DNA from: Pseudomonadota bacterium
Lineage (GTDB): Bacteria > Pseudomonadota > Gammaproteobacteria > Steroidobacterales > GCA-2729495
Length of the DNA: 64,000 nt
Assembly: GCA_963204745.1 (NCBI GenBank)
Contig: CAUJHF010000017.1
Span: 94,392 to 158,391, forward strand
Reading direction: 5' to 3'
The position numbers and the translations under genes were made by a program. Under the pieces are notes generated by a model. It was not told the DNA's origin, did no database searches, and saw only the letters and a list, made by a program, of their open reading frames with translations. Numbering within the stretch: the stretch's first letter is position 1; the number at the start of each line of letters is the position of its first letter. This document shows positions 47,909 through 58,277 of this stretch, piece by piece.

Positions 47909-48610
47909 ATGCGAAGCTTCAGCAGATTTCTGATATTTGTTGCGGGTCTGGTCTTGCTGAACCCGGGCCTGCTCCGCGCGGCGCCGCTGCCGGCAGCAGA
48001 TTCGCCGGCCTTCTGTGTGGCCGCCCAGCAGCTTCTCGCCAGTACGAGGATGGTCGGGAAAAATACCCTGTTCACCGATATGCCTGCGTACCGGCATTCC
48101 AAGCCACTGGTCGATCCGCTGGAGATATTCCAGGTCGTGAGCTATGCCGGGAAGCGGCCGGTCATGGTGTCCTGCAAGGTGAAGACAGCGGCACATTTGC
48201 GTGCGGCCTACGGCCCCAAAGCTGCGGGCAAACAGCTGTACTGCCCTGACGTCACGCGGCTGGTCCGTGCGCAGGCGGTCGCGGAATTGCAGCAGGCCAG
48301 TCAGGCTGCGGCTGCGGGCAAAGCTGCCGCCTTTATCATCGATGAGAATGAGCCGTATTCGACAGGGCGCTCATACCTCGCGGATTTCCAGCTCAGCTAT
48401 CGCGGCGGGGATGGTGCGGTACACATCAGTTCGCCCGGGCTGTATCAGGACTACGACAGCTGGATCACCTGGTTTCTGCCCGAAAAATTTCAGGGCCAGA
48501 GCTACTGCCATCTGGCGACGGTCGACTACCTGAAGGCGCTCGCGTCGGGCGAAATGAAGCCAGGTACCGCGATGACAACTGTGGATGACGCGCCCGTTCG
48601 CCCAGAGTAG
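47909..48610 (+). CDS. secreted four-cysteine protein of unknown function
   Basis: The 233-residue product has a signal peptide (FLIFVAGLVLLNPGLLRA) and no membrane helix afterwards. The mature part has four cysteines (36, 89, 112 and 200), enough for two disulfides, and segments such as VGKNTLFTDMPAYRHSKPLVDPLEIFQVVSY and GLYQDYDSWITWFLPEKFQGQSYCHLATVDYLK. No family is recognised. It follows the cytochrome c gene at once, so the two are likely one operon and may share a periplasmic redox function (inference). Confidence 0.7.
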   Translation: MRSFSRFLIFVAGLVLLNPGLLRAAPLPAADSPAFCVAAQQLLASTRMVGKNTLFTDMPAYRHSKPLVDPLEIFQVVSYAGKRPVMVSCKVKTAAHLRAAYGPKAAGKQLYCPDVTRLVRAQAVAELQQASQAAAAGKAAAFIIDENEPYSTGRSYLADFQLSYRGGDGAVHISSPGLYQDYDSWITWFLPEKFQGQSYCHLATVDYLKALASGEMKPGTAMTTVDDAPVRPE

Positions 48611-48708
48611 CGGGCCAGTCCGCTGCCGGAGTGCGAACTCCAGCAAGCTGCAGCACTGCCTGAACCTCTAATATGCTCCGGATACGCAAGTCTTGAGGAT
48701 ATCGGTGC

Positions 48709-49266
48709 GTGGGGCATCCAATCCGGCCATCAGCTGAACGGACAGTGACTGGCAGTACGCAGGCTTCAGTCTGGAGTCGCTGGTTTCAGCGACTGACGGG
48801 CCAGATCCCGGGTTCGTCCGCGCTTGCCGCCGAGCGCCGCATGAATGAGCGGCGCAGCCACTCGTTCTGGTCGTTTACCTACGGAAGCTTCCGGCCCCGG
48901 CGGCGTCTGGGGCGGCGCAAGGGGGACCATGAGCGTGTCTTCCTTGACTGGCATGAACCGCGTGTCCTCTACCTGGTTCTGGCCGTCGTGCTGATGAGTT
49001 GTACTGACGCACTGTTTACGCTCAATCTCCTGGCTTCGGGCGCGCAGGAGATCAATGTGGTCATGGATGCGCTGATCACACACGACGTCAAGGCATTTCT
49101 GGCCGTCAAGATCGGCAGCACGTGTCTGTCAGCTGTGTTGCTTGCGGTGGTTGCCCGACGTCAGTTCATGGGCATGTTTCCGGTGGTCCGGCTGCTGCAA
49201 CTCTTCTGTGCCGGTTATGCCGTGCTGCTGGTCTACGAATTGTGGATGTTTGTCGTATACCTGTGA
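48709..49266 (+). CDS. DUF5658-like membrane protein
   Basis: The 185-residue product has a long basic soluble N-terminus (ending FRPRRRLGRRKGDHERV) and three C-terminal membrane helices starting at DWHEPRVLYLVLAVVLMSCTDALFTLNLLASGAQEIN. That region matches the DUF5658 pattern of WxxPxxLY then DAxFTxxLL. Function is unknown. It starts with GTG after GAGGA. It lies upstream of sucA with a gap of 93 bases. Confidence 0.7.
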   Translation: MGHPIRPSAERTVTGSTQASVWSRWFQRLTGQIPGSSALAAERRMNERRSHSFWSFTYGSFRPRRRLGRRKGDHERVFLDWHEPRVLYLVLAVVLMSCTDALFTLNLLASGAQEINVVMDALITHDVKAFLAVKIGSTCLSAVLLAVVARRQFMGMFPVVRLLQLFCAGYAVLLVYELWMFVVYL

Positions 49267-49359
49267 CCGTACTGGATCCCGGTAAAGGACCATGAGCCGG
49301 CAGGACAGAACAGGTAGAATCCACGGCGCCCCCGGCATTTTCTGAAACAGTCGATAGAT

Positions 49360-52182
49360 ATGAGCCACAGCCTGCAGCAGATCTATGCTGCGTCGCCACT
49401 TTTTGCGGGCAACGCGGAGTACGTCGAAGAGCTCTATGCGAGCTGGTTGAACGATCCAGGTTCCGTTGATGCGCGGTGGCGCCGGTTTTTTGCCGAGCAG
49501 GCGCCGCAGGCACCCGGCTCAGCAGCCAGTCCAGTTGTCGCGACACCTGGTCGGTCGTCACACGCAGAATCTGGCCCCCGGCGAGGCGGCGCACAGCCAT
49601 CGGCCGAGAAGCAGGCCTCTGTTTCGCGGCTGATCCAGATTTACAGCCTGCGCGGTCACCAGATAGCGGATCTTGATCCCCTCGGGCTGGACAAGCGCGC
49701 CATGCCCATTGTCATGCGGCTCGACCAGCTGGAACTCAGCGAGGCTGATTTCGATACAGAGTTCTACGTTGGCAATTTTGCCGGCCAGACCGATGTGCGC
49801 ATGACGCTGCGTGAGCTGATGAGCACGCTGACACGTGTCTATGCCGGCAAGGTTGGCGCCGACTATGCGCATCTGTCCCGGGGCCGGGAACGACGCTGGA
49901 TTCGTGAACGCCTCGAGCGCGGCATGCTCAGCGATCCTTACAGTGACGACGACCGCCGCCACATACTCAGGCAGCTGACTGCTGCCGAAGGCATCGAGCG
50001 ATATCTGCACACGCGCTATGTGGGTCAGAAGCGTTTCTCGCTGGAAGGCGGCGACAGTCTGGTGCCGCTGCTCGATGACCTGATTCAGCAGGGCGGTGCC
50101 AGCGGTATCCAGGAAATGGTGCTCGGTATGGCGCACCGTGGCCGGATCAATGTGCTGGTCAATATTCTCGGCAAGGCGCCGCAGGCCCTGTTCTCCGAGT
50201 TTGAAGGTGTTTACGATCCGGCGCGCGTGAAGGGCTCGGGTGATGTGAAGTACCACATGGGCTTCTCGTCGGATATCCGGACGCCGGGCGGCAACGTCCA
50301 TGTGGTCCTGGCTTTTAATCCCTCACATCTGGAGATCGTCAATCCGGTTGTGGAAGGCTCGGTGCGTGCGCGGCAGGAGCGCCGCGGTGACGTCGACGGC
50401 AGTGAAATCCTGCCTGTGCTGTTGCACGGTGATGCGGCCTTCGCCGGGCAGGGCGTGGTGGCCGAGACCTTCCAGCTGTCCCAGACGCGCGGCTTCAGTA
50501 CCGGCGGCACGCTGCATATCGTCTGCAACAATCAGGTTGGCTTCACCATCAGCAATCCGCGCGATGCGCGTTCTACGGCCTACTGCAGCGATATCGCCCG
50601 CATGATTGAAGCACCTGTGCTGCACGTGAACGGCGATGACCCGGAGGCCGTGGTCTTTGTTACGCGTCTGGCGCTCGAATACCGTCAGACTTTTCGCAAG
50701 GATGTGGTAATCGATCTGGTTTGCTATCGACGCCATGGCCACAACGAAGCCGATGAGCCGGGTGCGACCCAACCGCTCATGTACCAGACCATCCGCAAGC
50801 ATCCGACGACCCGGCAGATCTATGCGCGGAAGCTGATGGAGCGCGGCGTTCTGGATGCGCCCGAGGCCGACCGCATGAGCGAGGACTACCGGGATCGTGT
50901 CGACGCAGGCCAGTCGTTGCCGCAGACCGTGCTGGGCATGGTCGGCAATGAATACACGGTGGACTGGAGCCGCTACGTCAAGGCTGACTGGGACGAGCCG
51001 GAGTCGACCGCGCTGAGCAGCGAGGAAGTCGCGATCCTGGGGCGTGAGATCAACACCATTCCGCAGCACTTCAGTCTGCATCCGCGCGTCGCGCGGGTGG
51101 TTACGGACCGCGAGCGCATGGCCGCCGGCGAGCTGCCGATGGACTGGGGTTTTGCCGAGTTGATGGCCTATGGCAGTCTGGTCCGTGCGGGCATCAATGT
51201 GCGGCTGACTGGCCAGGACAGCGGTCGCGGCACCTTCTTTCACCGTCACTGCGTACTGCACGACCAGCTCACCGAACAGAGCTGGACGCCGATCGACAAT
51301 ATATCGGGCGGCAAGGAGCGCAGCCGCTTTACCGTGACTGACTCCCTGCTCTCCGAGGAGGCCGTGCTCGGCTTTGAGTATGGCTATTCCAGTACAGATC
51401 CCGACGCTCTGGTGATCTGGGAAGCGCAGTTCGGTGATTTCTGCAATGGCGCGCAGGTCGTCATCGACCAGTTCATCAGCTCGGGTGAGGAAAAGTGGGG
51501 CCGCCTGTGCGGCCTCGTGCTGTTCCTGCCGCATGGACAGGAAGGGCAGGGGCCGGAGCACTCGTCAGCACGTCTCGAACGCTTTCTGCAGCTCTGTGCG
51601 CAGCAGAACATGCAGGTATGCATTCCTTCCACGCCCGCGCAGATGTTTCATATGCTGCGCCGGCAGATGTTGCGCGCATTGCGCAAGCCGCTGATCGTGC
51701 TGACGCCAAAGAGCCTGCTGCGTCACCGGCTGTCAAGTTCGCCGCTCGATGAGCTGGTCCATGGCCGTTTCCGGCTCATCATCGACGAGATCGATCCGCT
51801 GGAGACGGCGGCTGTACGCCGCGTCGTATTCTGCAGCGGCAAGGTCTACTTCGATCTGCTCGAGGCACGGCGTGCCAAAGGCCAGACCGATGTGGCACTG
51901 ATCCGCATCGAGCAGCTCTATCCGTTCCCCGGCAATGAGTATGCCGCGCTGCTGGCCCGCTACCCGCAGGCGCGGGAAGTTGTCTGGTGTCAGGAGGAGC
52001 CGCAGAACCAGGGTGCCTGGTACCAGATTCGCCATCAGTTGCAGCGGCCGCTGCAGAAGCGGCAGGAACTCTACTATGCTGGCCGTCCAGGTGCGGCTGC
52101 ACCGGGACCGGGAATTTTCCAGTTGCATGTCCGGCAGCAGCAGGAGCTGGTTGAAACCGCCCTGTCAGCAGACGTGCGCTAA
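49360..52182 (+). CDS. sucA: 2-oxoglutarate dehydrogenase E1 component
   Basis: SucA decarboxylates 2-oxoglutarate with thiamine diphosphate and passes the succinyl group to SucB. The 940-residue product has the N-terminal SucB-binding helix ([31 protein letters not shown]), [42 protein letters not shown] and [22 protein letters not shown]. The transketolase-like C-terminal half follows. A linker (about residues 47-80) is of low complexity, as is common. It leads sucA-sucB-lpdA. Confidence 0.97.
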   Translation: MSHSLQQIYAASPLFAGNAEYVEELYASWLNDPGSVDARWRRFFAEQAPQAPGSAASPVVATPGRSSHAESGPRRGGAQPSAEKQASVSRLIQIYSLRGHQIADLDPLGLDKRAMPIVMRLDQLELSEADFDTEFYVGNFAGQTDVRMTLRELMSTLTRVYAGKVGADYAHLSRGRERRWIRERLERGMLSDPYSDDDRRHILRQLTAAEGIERYLHTRYVGQKRFSLEGGDSLVPLLDDLIQQGGASGIQEMVLGMAHRGRINVLVNILGKAPQALFSEFEGVYDPARVKGSGDVKYHMGFSSDIRTPGGNVHVVLAFNPSHLEIVNPVVEGSVRARQERRGDVDGSEILPVLLHGDAAFAGQGVVAETFQLSQTRGFSTGGTLHIVCNNQVGFTISNPRDARSTAYCSDIARMIEAPVLHVNGDDPEAVVFVTRLALEYRQTFRKDVVIDLVCYRRHGHNEADEPGATQPLMYQTIRKHPTTRQIYARKLMERGVLDAPEADRMSEDYRDRVDAGQSLPQTVLGMVGNEYTVDWSRYVKADWDEPESTALSSEEVAILGREINTIPQHFSLHPRVARVVTDRERMAAGELPMDWGFAELMAYGSLVRAGINVRLTGQDSGRGTFFHRHCVLHDQLTEQSWTPIDNISGGKERSRFTVTDSLLSEEAVLGFEYGYSSTDPDALVIWEAQFGDFCNGAQVVIDQFISSGEEKWGRLCGLVLFLPHGQEGQGPEHSSARLERFLQLCAQQNMQVCIPSTPAQMFHMLRRQMLRALRKPLIVLTPKSLLRHRLSSSPLDELVHGRFRLIIDEIDPLETAAVRRVVFCSGKVYFDLLEARRAKGQTDVALIRIEQLYPFPGNEYAALLARYPQAREVVWCQEEPQNQGAWYQIRHQLQRPLQKRQELYYAGRPGAAAPGPGIFQLHVRQQQELVETALSADVR

Positions 52183-52199
52183 ACAGGAGATGTTTGCAG

Positions 52200-53414
52200 A
52201 TGGTGATTGAAGTCAAGGTGCCGCGCCTCCCTGAGTCGGTGGCCGACGCCACGCTCGTGACATGGCACAAGGCGCCCGGAGATACCGTTGAGCGCGATGA
52301 GAATCTCGCCGATCTCGAAACCGACAAGGTGGTGCTCGAAGTACCTGCACCGCAGCGGGGTGTGTTGCGCGAGATCCGGGTGGAGGCAGGCAGCACGGTG
52401 ACGAGCGGGCAGTTGCTGGCCATCTTTGAGGCAGCCTCAGAGGGTGCCGCGGCGGCCCCGGCTGCTGCAGCGAAACAGCCTGCGGCGGTTGCAGCGACTC
52501 AACCCAAAGCAACACCCGCCGCTGCGCCACTCGCAGACCGTAATGCCGGCAAGACGGGTCCGGCCGTACGCCGTCTGGCCGCAGAGCAGGGTGTCGATAC
52601 GGCGACCCTCAAGGGCAGCGGTCCCCAGGGACGTATCCAGAAGAGCGATGTAGTGGCCGCGCCCGTGACCGTGACCCGGCCTGCAGCAGTGCCGGAACCG
52701 GCGATTGCCGGTAGTCGCAGCGAGCGGCGCGTGCCGATGACACGCCTGCGCGCCAGGATTGCGGAACGCCTGGTGACGGCACAGCAGACTGCCGCGATGC
52801 TGACGACCTTCAACGAGGTTGATCTGAGCGAGGTCATGAGCCTGCGCAGCCGCTACAAGGAGGCCTTCGAGAAGCAGCATGGTGCGCGCCTCGGCTTCAT
52901 GGGCTTCTTCATCAAGGCGGCGATCGAGGCACTGCGACGCTATCCGGGCGTTAATGCCTCTGTCGAAGGCCAGGATATCGTCTATCACGACTACTACGAC
53001 ATTGGTGTCGCGGTTTCGACCGACCGCGGTCTCGTCGTTCCGGTACTGCGCGATGCCGAACGGCTCAGCCTGCCGGCCATCGAGGCGGCGATTACGGAGT
53101 TCGGCCGCAAGGCGCGCGATGGCGCGCTCGGCATGGAGGACCTGGTCGGCGGAACTTTTACGCTGACCAATGGCGGCGTATTCGGTTCAATGCTGTCGAC
53201 GCCCATCCTCAATCCGCCGCAGAGCGGGATCCTCGGCATGCACAAGATCCAGGAACGGCCGATGGTCGTGGACGGGCAGATTGTGGTCCGCCCGATGATG
53301 TATCTGGCACTGACTTACGATCACCGCATCGTCGATGGTCGCGAGGCGGTGCAGTTTCTGGTGGCGATAAAGGAAACCCTCGAGGATCCGGCACGGCTCC
53401 TGCTGGGTATCTGA
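52200..53414 (+). CDS. sucB: 2-oxoglutarate dehydrogenase E2 component (dihydrolipoyl succinyltransferase)
   Basis: The 404-residue product has one lipoyl domain (about 1-75; lipoyl lysine in [13 protein letters not shown]), an Ala-rich linker, a peripheral-subunit-binding domain ([30 protein letters not shown]) and the catalytic core ending in [16 protein letters not shown], with the catalytic His and Asp. The ATG at 52200 matches the family start; a TTG at 52194 has a better-spaced AGGAG, so the start may be two codons earlier. Confidence 0.96.
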   Translation: MVIEVKVPRLPESVADATLVTWHKAPGDTVERDENLADLETDKVVLEVPAPQRGVLREIRVEAGSTVTSGQLLAIFEAASEGAAAAPAAAAKQPAAVAATQPKATPAAAPLADRNAGKTGPAVRRLAAEQGVDTATLKGSGPQGRIQKSDVVAAPVTVTRPAAVPEPAIAGSRSERRVPMTRLRARIAERLVTAQQTAAMLTTFNEVDLSEVMSLRSRYKEAFEKQHGARLGFMGFFIKAAIEALRRYPGVNASVEGQDIVYHDYYDIGVAVSTDRGLVVPVLRDAERLSLPAIEAAITEFGRKARDGALGMEDLVGGTFTLTNGGVFGSMLSTPILNPPQSGILGMHKIQERPMVVDGQIVVRPMMYLALTYDHRIVDGREAVQFLVAIKETLEDPARLLLGI

Positions 53415-53433
53415 GGTCAGAAGGAGTGCGGCG

Positions 53434-54858
53434 GTGAGCAAGTACGACGTGGTAGTCATCGGCGGCGGGCCGGCAGGTTACATCGCCGCCATACGTGCGG
53501 CCCAGAACGGTCTGCGGGTCGCCTGTATCGATGCCTGGAAGAATCGCGACGGCAAACACGCGCTGGGCGGCACCTGTCTGAACGCAGGATGTATTCCGTC
53601 CAAGGCATTGCTCGAATCCTCCGAACTGTTCCATCGCGCCGGCCACGAATTTGCAAGTCACGGTATTCAGGTCAGCAAGCCCGGGCTGGATCTGGCAGTA
53701 ATGCAGGCGCGGAAAGCCACGATCGTTCGCCAGTTCTCCGGCGGCATACAGGAGCTGTTCAAGGCCAACGGGGTCAGGAGTTTCTTTGGCCATGGTCATC
53801 TGCTGCCGGCCAACAAGATCCGCTATACGCCAGACAGCGGCGAGCCTGAGCTGCTGGAGGCCGAGCATGTGGTGCTGGCCGCCGGTTCTGTGCCAGTCGA
53901 GCTGCCCTGTGCGCGCTTCGACGGCAAAACGATCGTGGACTCCTGGGGTGCCCTGGAATTTGATGCGGTACCGGCCCGCCTCGGTGTGATCGGCGGCGGC
54001 GTGATCGGGCTCGAACTTGGCAGTGTCTGGCAGCGGCTGGGCGCGCAGACCACCGTGATCGAGGCGCTGGACCGGTTCCTGTTCATGGCTGACGGCCAGA
54101 TTGCCAAGGATGCACAGCGGCAGTTCAAGAAGCAGGGCCTGGATATCCGGCTCGGCGCGAAAGTGATCGAAACCGCGCATACGGATGGCGGGGTAATGGT
54201 GAGCTATGAGGACGGGCGCGGCCGGCATTCGCTGGAAGTAGACCGGCTGATCGTCGCGGTCGGGCGCCGGCCGGGCACTGACGGATTGCTCGACCCGCTG
54301 GCGGGCGTGCAACTGACCGAACGCGGATTTGTCGAGGTCGATGCCGAGTGCCGCACCACAGCCGCGAATGTCTGGGCAGTCGGCGATCTGGTGCGCGGGC
54401 CGATGCTGGCCCACAAGGGATCTGAAGAAGGCGTGATGGTCGCAGATCTCATCGCTGGTCGTTACGGGCACGTCAATTACGCGGCAATTCCCAGCGTTAT
54501 CTATACCTCGCCGGAGATTGCCTGGGTGGGGCAGACCGAGGAACAGCTCAAGGAAGCCGGCCAGTCCTACAAGGTCGGGACTTTCAATTTTGCGGCCAGC
54601 GGCCGGGCCAAAGCCATGGAGCAGGCGGCAGGCCTCGTCAAGGTGCTGGCTGATACCGTCACTGACCGGATGCTGGGGGTGCATATTATCGGCCCGATGG
54701 CCGGTGAACTGATCGGCGAAGCGGTCGTCGCCATGGAGTTCGAAGCCAGTTGCGAAGACCTGCAGCGTACGATCCATGCCCATCCGACCCTCACCGAAGC
54801 CATACACGAGGCGGCGCTGTCCGCCGATCGTCGCGCCCTGCACGCCATCAATCACTGA
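53434..54858 (+). CDS. lpdA: dihydrolipoyl dehydrogenase (E3)
   Basis: This 474-residue flavoenzyme reoxidises dihydrolipoamide on SucB. It has the FAD motif VVVIGGGPAGYIAAIRAAQ, the redox disulfide Cys48/Cys53 in GGTCLNAGCIPSKALL, the NAD motif LGVIGGGVIGLELGSVW, the FAD-contacting VWAVGDLVRGPMLAHKGSEEG, and the C-terminal catalytic His in HAHPTLTEAIHEAAL. The GTG start follows AAGGAG. It completes the complex with sucA and sucB and may also serve pyruvate dehydrogenase or glycine cleavage. Confidence 0.97.
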   Translation: MSKYDVVVIGGGPAGYIAAIRAAQNGLRVACIDAWKNRDGKHALGGTCLNAGCIPSKALLESSELFHRAGHEFASHGIQVSKPGLDLAVMQARKATIVRQFSGGIQELFKANGVRSFFGHGHLLPANKIRYTPDSGEPELLEAEHVVLAAGSVPVELPCARFDGKTIVDSWGALEFDAVPARLGVIGGGVIGLELGSVWQRLGAQTTVIEALDRFLFMADGQIAKDAQRQFKKQGLDIRLGAKVIETAHTDGGVMVSYEDGRGRHSLEVDRLIVAVGRRPGTDGLLDPLAGVQLTERGFVEVDAECRTTAANVWAVGDLVRGPMLAHKGSEEGVMVADLIAGRYGHVNYAAIPSVIYTSPEIAWVGQTEEQLKEAGQSYKVGTFNFAASGRAKAMEQAAGLVKVLADTVTDRMLGVHIIGPMAGELIGEAVVAMEFEASCEDLQRTIHAHPTLTEAIHEAALSADRRALHAINH

Positions 54859-54898
54859 GCTTCACCGCGCCTCCGGCTGACGCGGCAATTCAGTTATC

Positions 54899-54917
54899 AT
54901 CCTGCGCTGTGCAGGAT
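54899..54917 (+). terminator. weak hairpin after lpdA
   Basis: A 7-bp stem ATCCTGC/GCAGGAT with a five-base loop lies between lpdA and ruvC. It is followed by CTTCATT rather than a clean T-run, so termination here would be partial at best. Confidence 0.3.
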
Positions 54918-54943
54918 CTTCATTCGCATGTCGGGAGCCAGGC

Positions 54944-55471
54944 GTGAGCGGGATTACGCGCATTCTCGGTATCGATCCCGGCTCCCGGATCACCGGCTTT
55001 GGCATCATCGAATCGGACGGACGCCGGTCGGTGCATGTGGCGAGCGGCTGCATCCGGACGGCGGCGGGCGCACTGCCCTCGCGTTTGCAGACAATCTTTT
55101 CAGACGTACAGGCACTGGTTCAGCAATATCAGCCCGGCGCAGTGGCGGTTGAGCAGGTATTCATGGCCCGCAACGCTGATTCTGCGCTCAAGCTCGGGCA
55201 GGCGCGGGCAGCGGCGATCTGCGCCACTTTCGGTAGCGGAGCTGAAATCTTTGAATACGCGGCACGGGCGGTAAAGCAGGCTGTCGTGGGGGCGGGGAAT
55301 GCCGAGAAGGCGCAGGTCAGCCATATGGTTGCGGTGCTGCTCAATCATCGCAAGGCGCTGGAGGTGGATGCTGCCGATGCGCTGGCCGTAGCCCTGTGTC
55401 ATGCACATACGCAACCGCTGAACGAGCGGCTGGCCGGCGCAAGGCGTCTGGTTGCCGGAACACGCCGATGA
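54944..55471 (+). CDS. ruvC: Holliday junction resolvase RuvC
   Basis: RuvC cuts Holliday junctions moved by RuvAB. The 175-residue product has the first catalytic Asp in ILGIDPGSRITGFGII, Glu in AVEQVFMARNADSALKLGQARAA, and the last acidic pair in VDAADALAVALCHAH. GTG start follows GGGAG. It is coupled to ruvA by a four-base ATGA overlap. Confidence 0.97.
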   Translation: MSGITRILGIDPGSRITGFGIIESDGRRSVHVASGCIRTAAGALPSRLQTIFSDVQALVQQYQPGAVAVEQVFMARNADSALKLGQARAAAICATFGSGAEIFEYAARAVKQAVVGAGNAEKAQVSHMVAVLLNHRKALEVDAADALAVALCHAHTQPLNERLAGARRLVAGTRR

Positions 55472-56067
55472 TCGGGTTTCTGCGCGGTGTGCTGGCGCAC
55501 AAGGAGCCGCCATTTCTGCTCATCGATGTGGGCGGAGTCGGGTACGAAGTCGAAGCACCCATGTCCACCTGCTTCCGCTTGCCAGCTACGGGTGAGAGTG
55601 TGCAGTTGTGTACCCATCTGCTGATCCGCGAGGATCATCACACGCTGTTTGGCTTCAGTACGGAAGTCGAGCGGCGCCTGTTCCGGGATCTGCTCAAGGT
55701 CAGCGGAGTGGGGGCCAAGACGGCCCTTGGCGTGTTGTCGGGTCTGAGCGTTGATGCCTTTATTCGCTGCGTAGAGACCGATGACGTTGCTTCGCTGGTG
55801 CGTCTGCCCGGTGTCGGTCGCAAGACAGCCGAGCGGATGATCATCGAGATGCGCGACCGCGTCCGCCATCCGGGCCTGGCCGGCGGTGACGGTGGCGCCG
55901 GTCGGCCGGCAATGCCCGCGGATTCGCGCACAGAGGCGCTCGACGCCCTGTTGGCGCTTGGTTACAAGCCGCCCGAGGCGCGACGCATGCTGGATCGCGT
56001 ACCCGACGAGGGTCAGTCGACCGAGGACCTGCTGCGGGTGATCCTGCGGGGTGCGGGGCGGACATGA
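55468..56067 (+). CDS. ruvA: Holliday junction branch migration protein RuvA
   Basis: The 199-residue product has the OB domain ([31 protein letters not shown]), two helix-hairpin-helix motifs ([19 protein letters not shown] and [22 protein letters not shown]) and a C-terminal RuvB-contacting domain ([20 protein letters not shown]). The frame is open upstream, but the family start is the ATG at 55468. It overlaps ruvB by four bases. Confidence 0.97.
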   Translation: MIGFLRGVLAHKEPPFLLIDVGGVGYEVEAPMSTCFRLPATGESVQLCTHLLIREDHHTLFGFSTEVERRLFRDLLKVSGVGAKTALGVLSGLSVDAFIRCVETDDVASLVRLPGVGRKTAERMIIEMRDRVRHPGLAGGDGGAGRPAMPADSRTEALDALLALGYKPPEARRMLDRVPDEGQSTEDLLRVILRGAGRT

Positions 56068-57122
56068 GTACGGACGAGCGCGTTATCGCTACCCTGGCCG
56101 GCGCCGGTGAGGATTCACTGGATCGCTCCATCCGCCCGCAGCGGCTGAGCGACTATGTTGGCCAGACGGCGGTGAAGCGCCAGCTTGAGATCTTCATTTC
56201 CGCCGCGCGCAAGCGCGGCGATGCGCTCGACCATACGCTGATCTTTGGCCCACCGGGTCTCGGCAAGACCACGCTTGCAAACATCATCGCCAACGAACTC
56301 GGTGTGAATATCCGGCACACCTCCGGTCCGGTGCTGGAGCGTCCGGGTGATCTCGCCGCGATGCTGACCAATCTGGAGCCGCGCGACGTGCTCTTTGTGG
56401 ACGAGATCCACCGCCTGAGTCCGGTCGTCGAGGAGGTGCTGTATCCGGCGCTGGAGGATTTTCAGCTCGATATCGTGATCGGCGAGGGCCCTGCGGCGCG
56501 TTCCATCAAGCTCGATCTGCCGCCGTTCACCCTGGTTGGTGCAACCACCCGGGCCGGTCTGCTGACCTCGCCCTTGCGCGACCGTTTCGGCATCGTGCAG
56601 CGCCTGGAGTTTTACTCGCCGGAAGAACTGCATGCGATCATCGTGCGCTCGGCCGATATCCTCGGCGTGCCGATCGATGCAGAAGGCGCCACACAGCTGG
56701 CCGGCAGGGCACGGGGTACGCCGCGTATTGCCAACCGCCTGCTGCGCCGGGTGCGTGATTTTGCGGAGATCGAGGGGGACGGACGTATCGATGCGGCTAT
56801 CGCCCGTTCGGCGATGGATCTGCTCGACGTGGATCCGGGCGGATTTGATCTCCTGGACAGGCGGTTCCTGCTGCTGATCATCGAACGCTTTGACGGCGGA
56901 CCGGTTGGTGTCGAATCGCTTGCCGCTGCGCTGGGCGAGGAGCGCGGTACGATCGAAGATGTCATCGAGCCCTTCCTGATTCAGCAGGGCTTCATGAGCA
57001 GGACGGCGCGCGGACGCATGGCAACGCGGCGTGCCTGGCAATATTTTGGTTTGCAGCCCCCCCGGAGCAGCAGCGATGCCGGGCCGGGGCTGTTTGATTC
57101 CGGCGACCAGTCTGAAACATGA
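56064..57122 (+). CDS. ruvB: Holliday junction branch migration helicase RuvB
   Basis: This 352-residue AAA+ motor has [23 protein letters not shown], Walker [10 protein letters not shown], Walker [25 protein letters not shown], sensor 1 [18 protein letters not shown] and the C-terminal winged helix ([24 protein letters not shown]). It works with RuvA and RuvC, encoded just upstream. Confidence 0.98.
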   Translation: MSTDERVIATLAGAGEDSLDRSIRPQRLSDYVGQTAVKRQLEIFISAARKRGDALDHTLIFGPPGLGKTTLANIIANELGVNIRHTSGPVLERPGDLAAMLTNLEPRDVLFVDEIHRLSPVVEEVLYPALEDFQLDIVIGEGPAARSIKLDLPPFTLVGATTRAGLLTSPLRDRFGIVQRLEFYSPEELHAIIVRSADILGVPIDAEGATQLAGRARGTPRIANRLLRRVRDFAEIEGDGRIDAAIARSAMDLLDVDPGGFDLLDRRFLLLIIERFDGGPVGVESLAAALGEERGTIEDVIEPFLIQQGFMSRTARGRMATRRAWQYFGLQPPRSSSDAGPGLFDSGDQSET

Positions 57123-57138
57123 GTACAGGCAATATCTG

Positions 57139-57831
57139 ATGTCCGAAAACTATTCTTTCTTCGACATGATCGTCAATGCGAGCTTTGTCGTTCAGGTGGT
57201 CATGGCCTTGCTGATGGTGGCATCGGTGACGTCATGGACCATCATCATCCGCAAGCGGCGCTTGCTCAATCAGGCGCTTACCGGTTCCAATACTTTCGAG
57301 AACAGTTTCTGGTCGGGTGGTGACCTGAATGCGATCTATCGCGACATCACGGGTGGCAACACCGAGCCGGCAGACATGGCCGGACTTTTCGAAGCAGGTT
57401 TCCGCGAATTTCGTCGCCTGACGGCCCAGCAGAACATGTCTCCCGACCAGGTGCTTGATGGTGTGCGTCGGATGATGCATGTGGCGCAGATGCGCGAGAT
57501 GGATCGCCTCGAAGAGAGCCTCTCCACGCTGGCGACCATTGGTTCTACCAGCCCTTATGTCGGCCTGTTCGGTACGGTCTGGGGCATCATGAATTCCTTC
57601 CGTGGTCTCGGCAATGTGCAGTCGGCGACGCTGGCTGTGGTGGCGCCGGGGATAGCGGAGGCGCTGGTTGCGACTGCCATCGGCCTGTTTGCCGCAATCC
57701 CGGCAGTCATCGCCTATAACCGCTACGCCGACAAGGTGGCCCGCCTCGAAGTGCGATACGACAGCTTCATCGAGGAATTCTTCAGCGTGCTGCAGCGACA
57801 TGCGCACAGCCGGACACAGGCTTCCCGGTAG
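57139..57831 (+). CDS. tolQ: Tol-Pal system protein TolQ
   Basis: TolQ is the MotA/ExbB-type proton-channel subunit. The 230-residue product has three membrane helices: one near the start (SFVVQVVMALLMVASVTSWTIII), then a pair (STLATIGSTSPYVGLFGTVWGIMNSF and VVAPGIAEALVATAIGLFAAIPAVIAYNRY). The ATG at 57139 starts the family sequence MSENYSFFDMIVNAS. It follows ruvB by 16 bases; ybgC, which usually precedes tolQ, is absent. Confidence 0.96.
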   Translation: MSENYSFFDMIVNASFVVQVVMALLMVASVTSWTIIIRKRRLLNQALTGSNTFENSFWSGGDLNAIYRDITGGNTEPADMAGLFEAGFREFRRLTAQQNMSPDQVLDGVRRMMHVAQMREMDRLEESLSTLATIGSTSPYVGLFGTVWGIMNSFRGLGNVQSATLAVVAPGIAEALVATAIGLFAAIPAVIAYNRYADKVARLEVRYDSFIEEFFSVLQRHAHSRTQASR

Positions 57832-57836
57832 CCGCC

Positions 57837-58277
57837 ATGCGCAAGACGCGTAAACGCCGTCTGATGAGCGATATCAATGTCGTTCCCTATATCGATGTCA
57901 TGCTCGTGCTGCTGGTTATCTTTATGGTGACCGCACCGCTGCTCACGCAGGGTATCGATGTCGAACTCCCGGAAGCGGCGGCAGATCCGATCACCACCGC
58001 GCAAGACCAGGAACCACTGGTGCTGTCTGTGGATGCAGAGGGCCGGATGTATCTGAGCGTCGGTGACAATGAGGACCAGCCGATTGAGGCGGAAAAGGTG
58101 GTGGAACTCGCCTCGGCTGTGCTGCGGCGCAATCCGCAGACGCCGGTGCTGGTCAACGCGGATCAGCGCGTGGCCTACCGTGAAGTCGTGGCCGCCATGG
58201 TTCTGCTAAAGGAGGCCGGTGCAAAGAACGTCGGTTTCCTCACCGAGCCGCCGACGAAGTCGCGGCGGCGTGGCTGA
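57837..58277 (+). CDS. tolR: Tol-Pal system protein TolR
   Basis: The 146-residue product has RRLMSDINVVPYIDVMLVLLVIFMVTAPLLTQG: one membrane helix holding the essential Asp (VPYIDVML), as in ExbD/TolR. The periplasmic part ends VLVNADQRVAYREVVAAMVLLKEAGAKNVGFLTEPP. It carries the usual start and stands between tolQ and tolA, with a TGATG overlap with tolA. Confidence 0.96.
   Translation: MRKTRKRRLMSDINVVPYIDVMLVLLVIFMVTAPLLTQGIDVELPEAAADPITTAQDQEPLVLSVDAEGRMYLSVGDNEDQPIEAEKVVELASAVLRRNPQTPVLVNADQRVAYREVVAAMVLLKEAGAKNVGFLTEPPTKSRRRG

Noticed and set aside
49311..49325. TAGAAT upstream of sucA considered as a promoter
   Set aside because: No -35 match at 16-18 bases upstream could be found, so I did not list it.
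53209..54855. A 548-codon reverse frame opposite lpdA
   Set aside because: lpdA is complete with its redox cysteines; the antisense frame is a codon-bias by-product.
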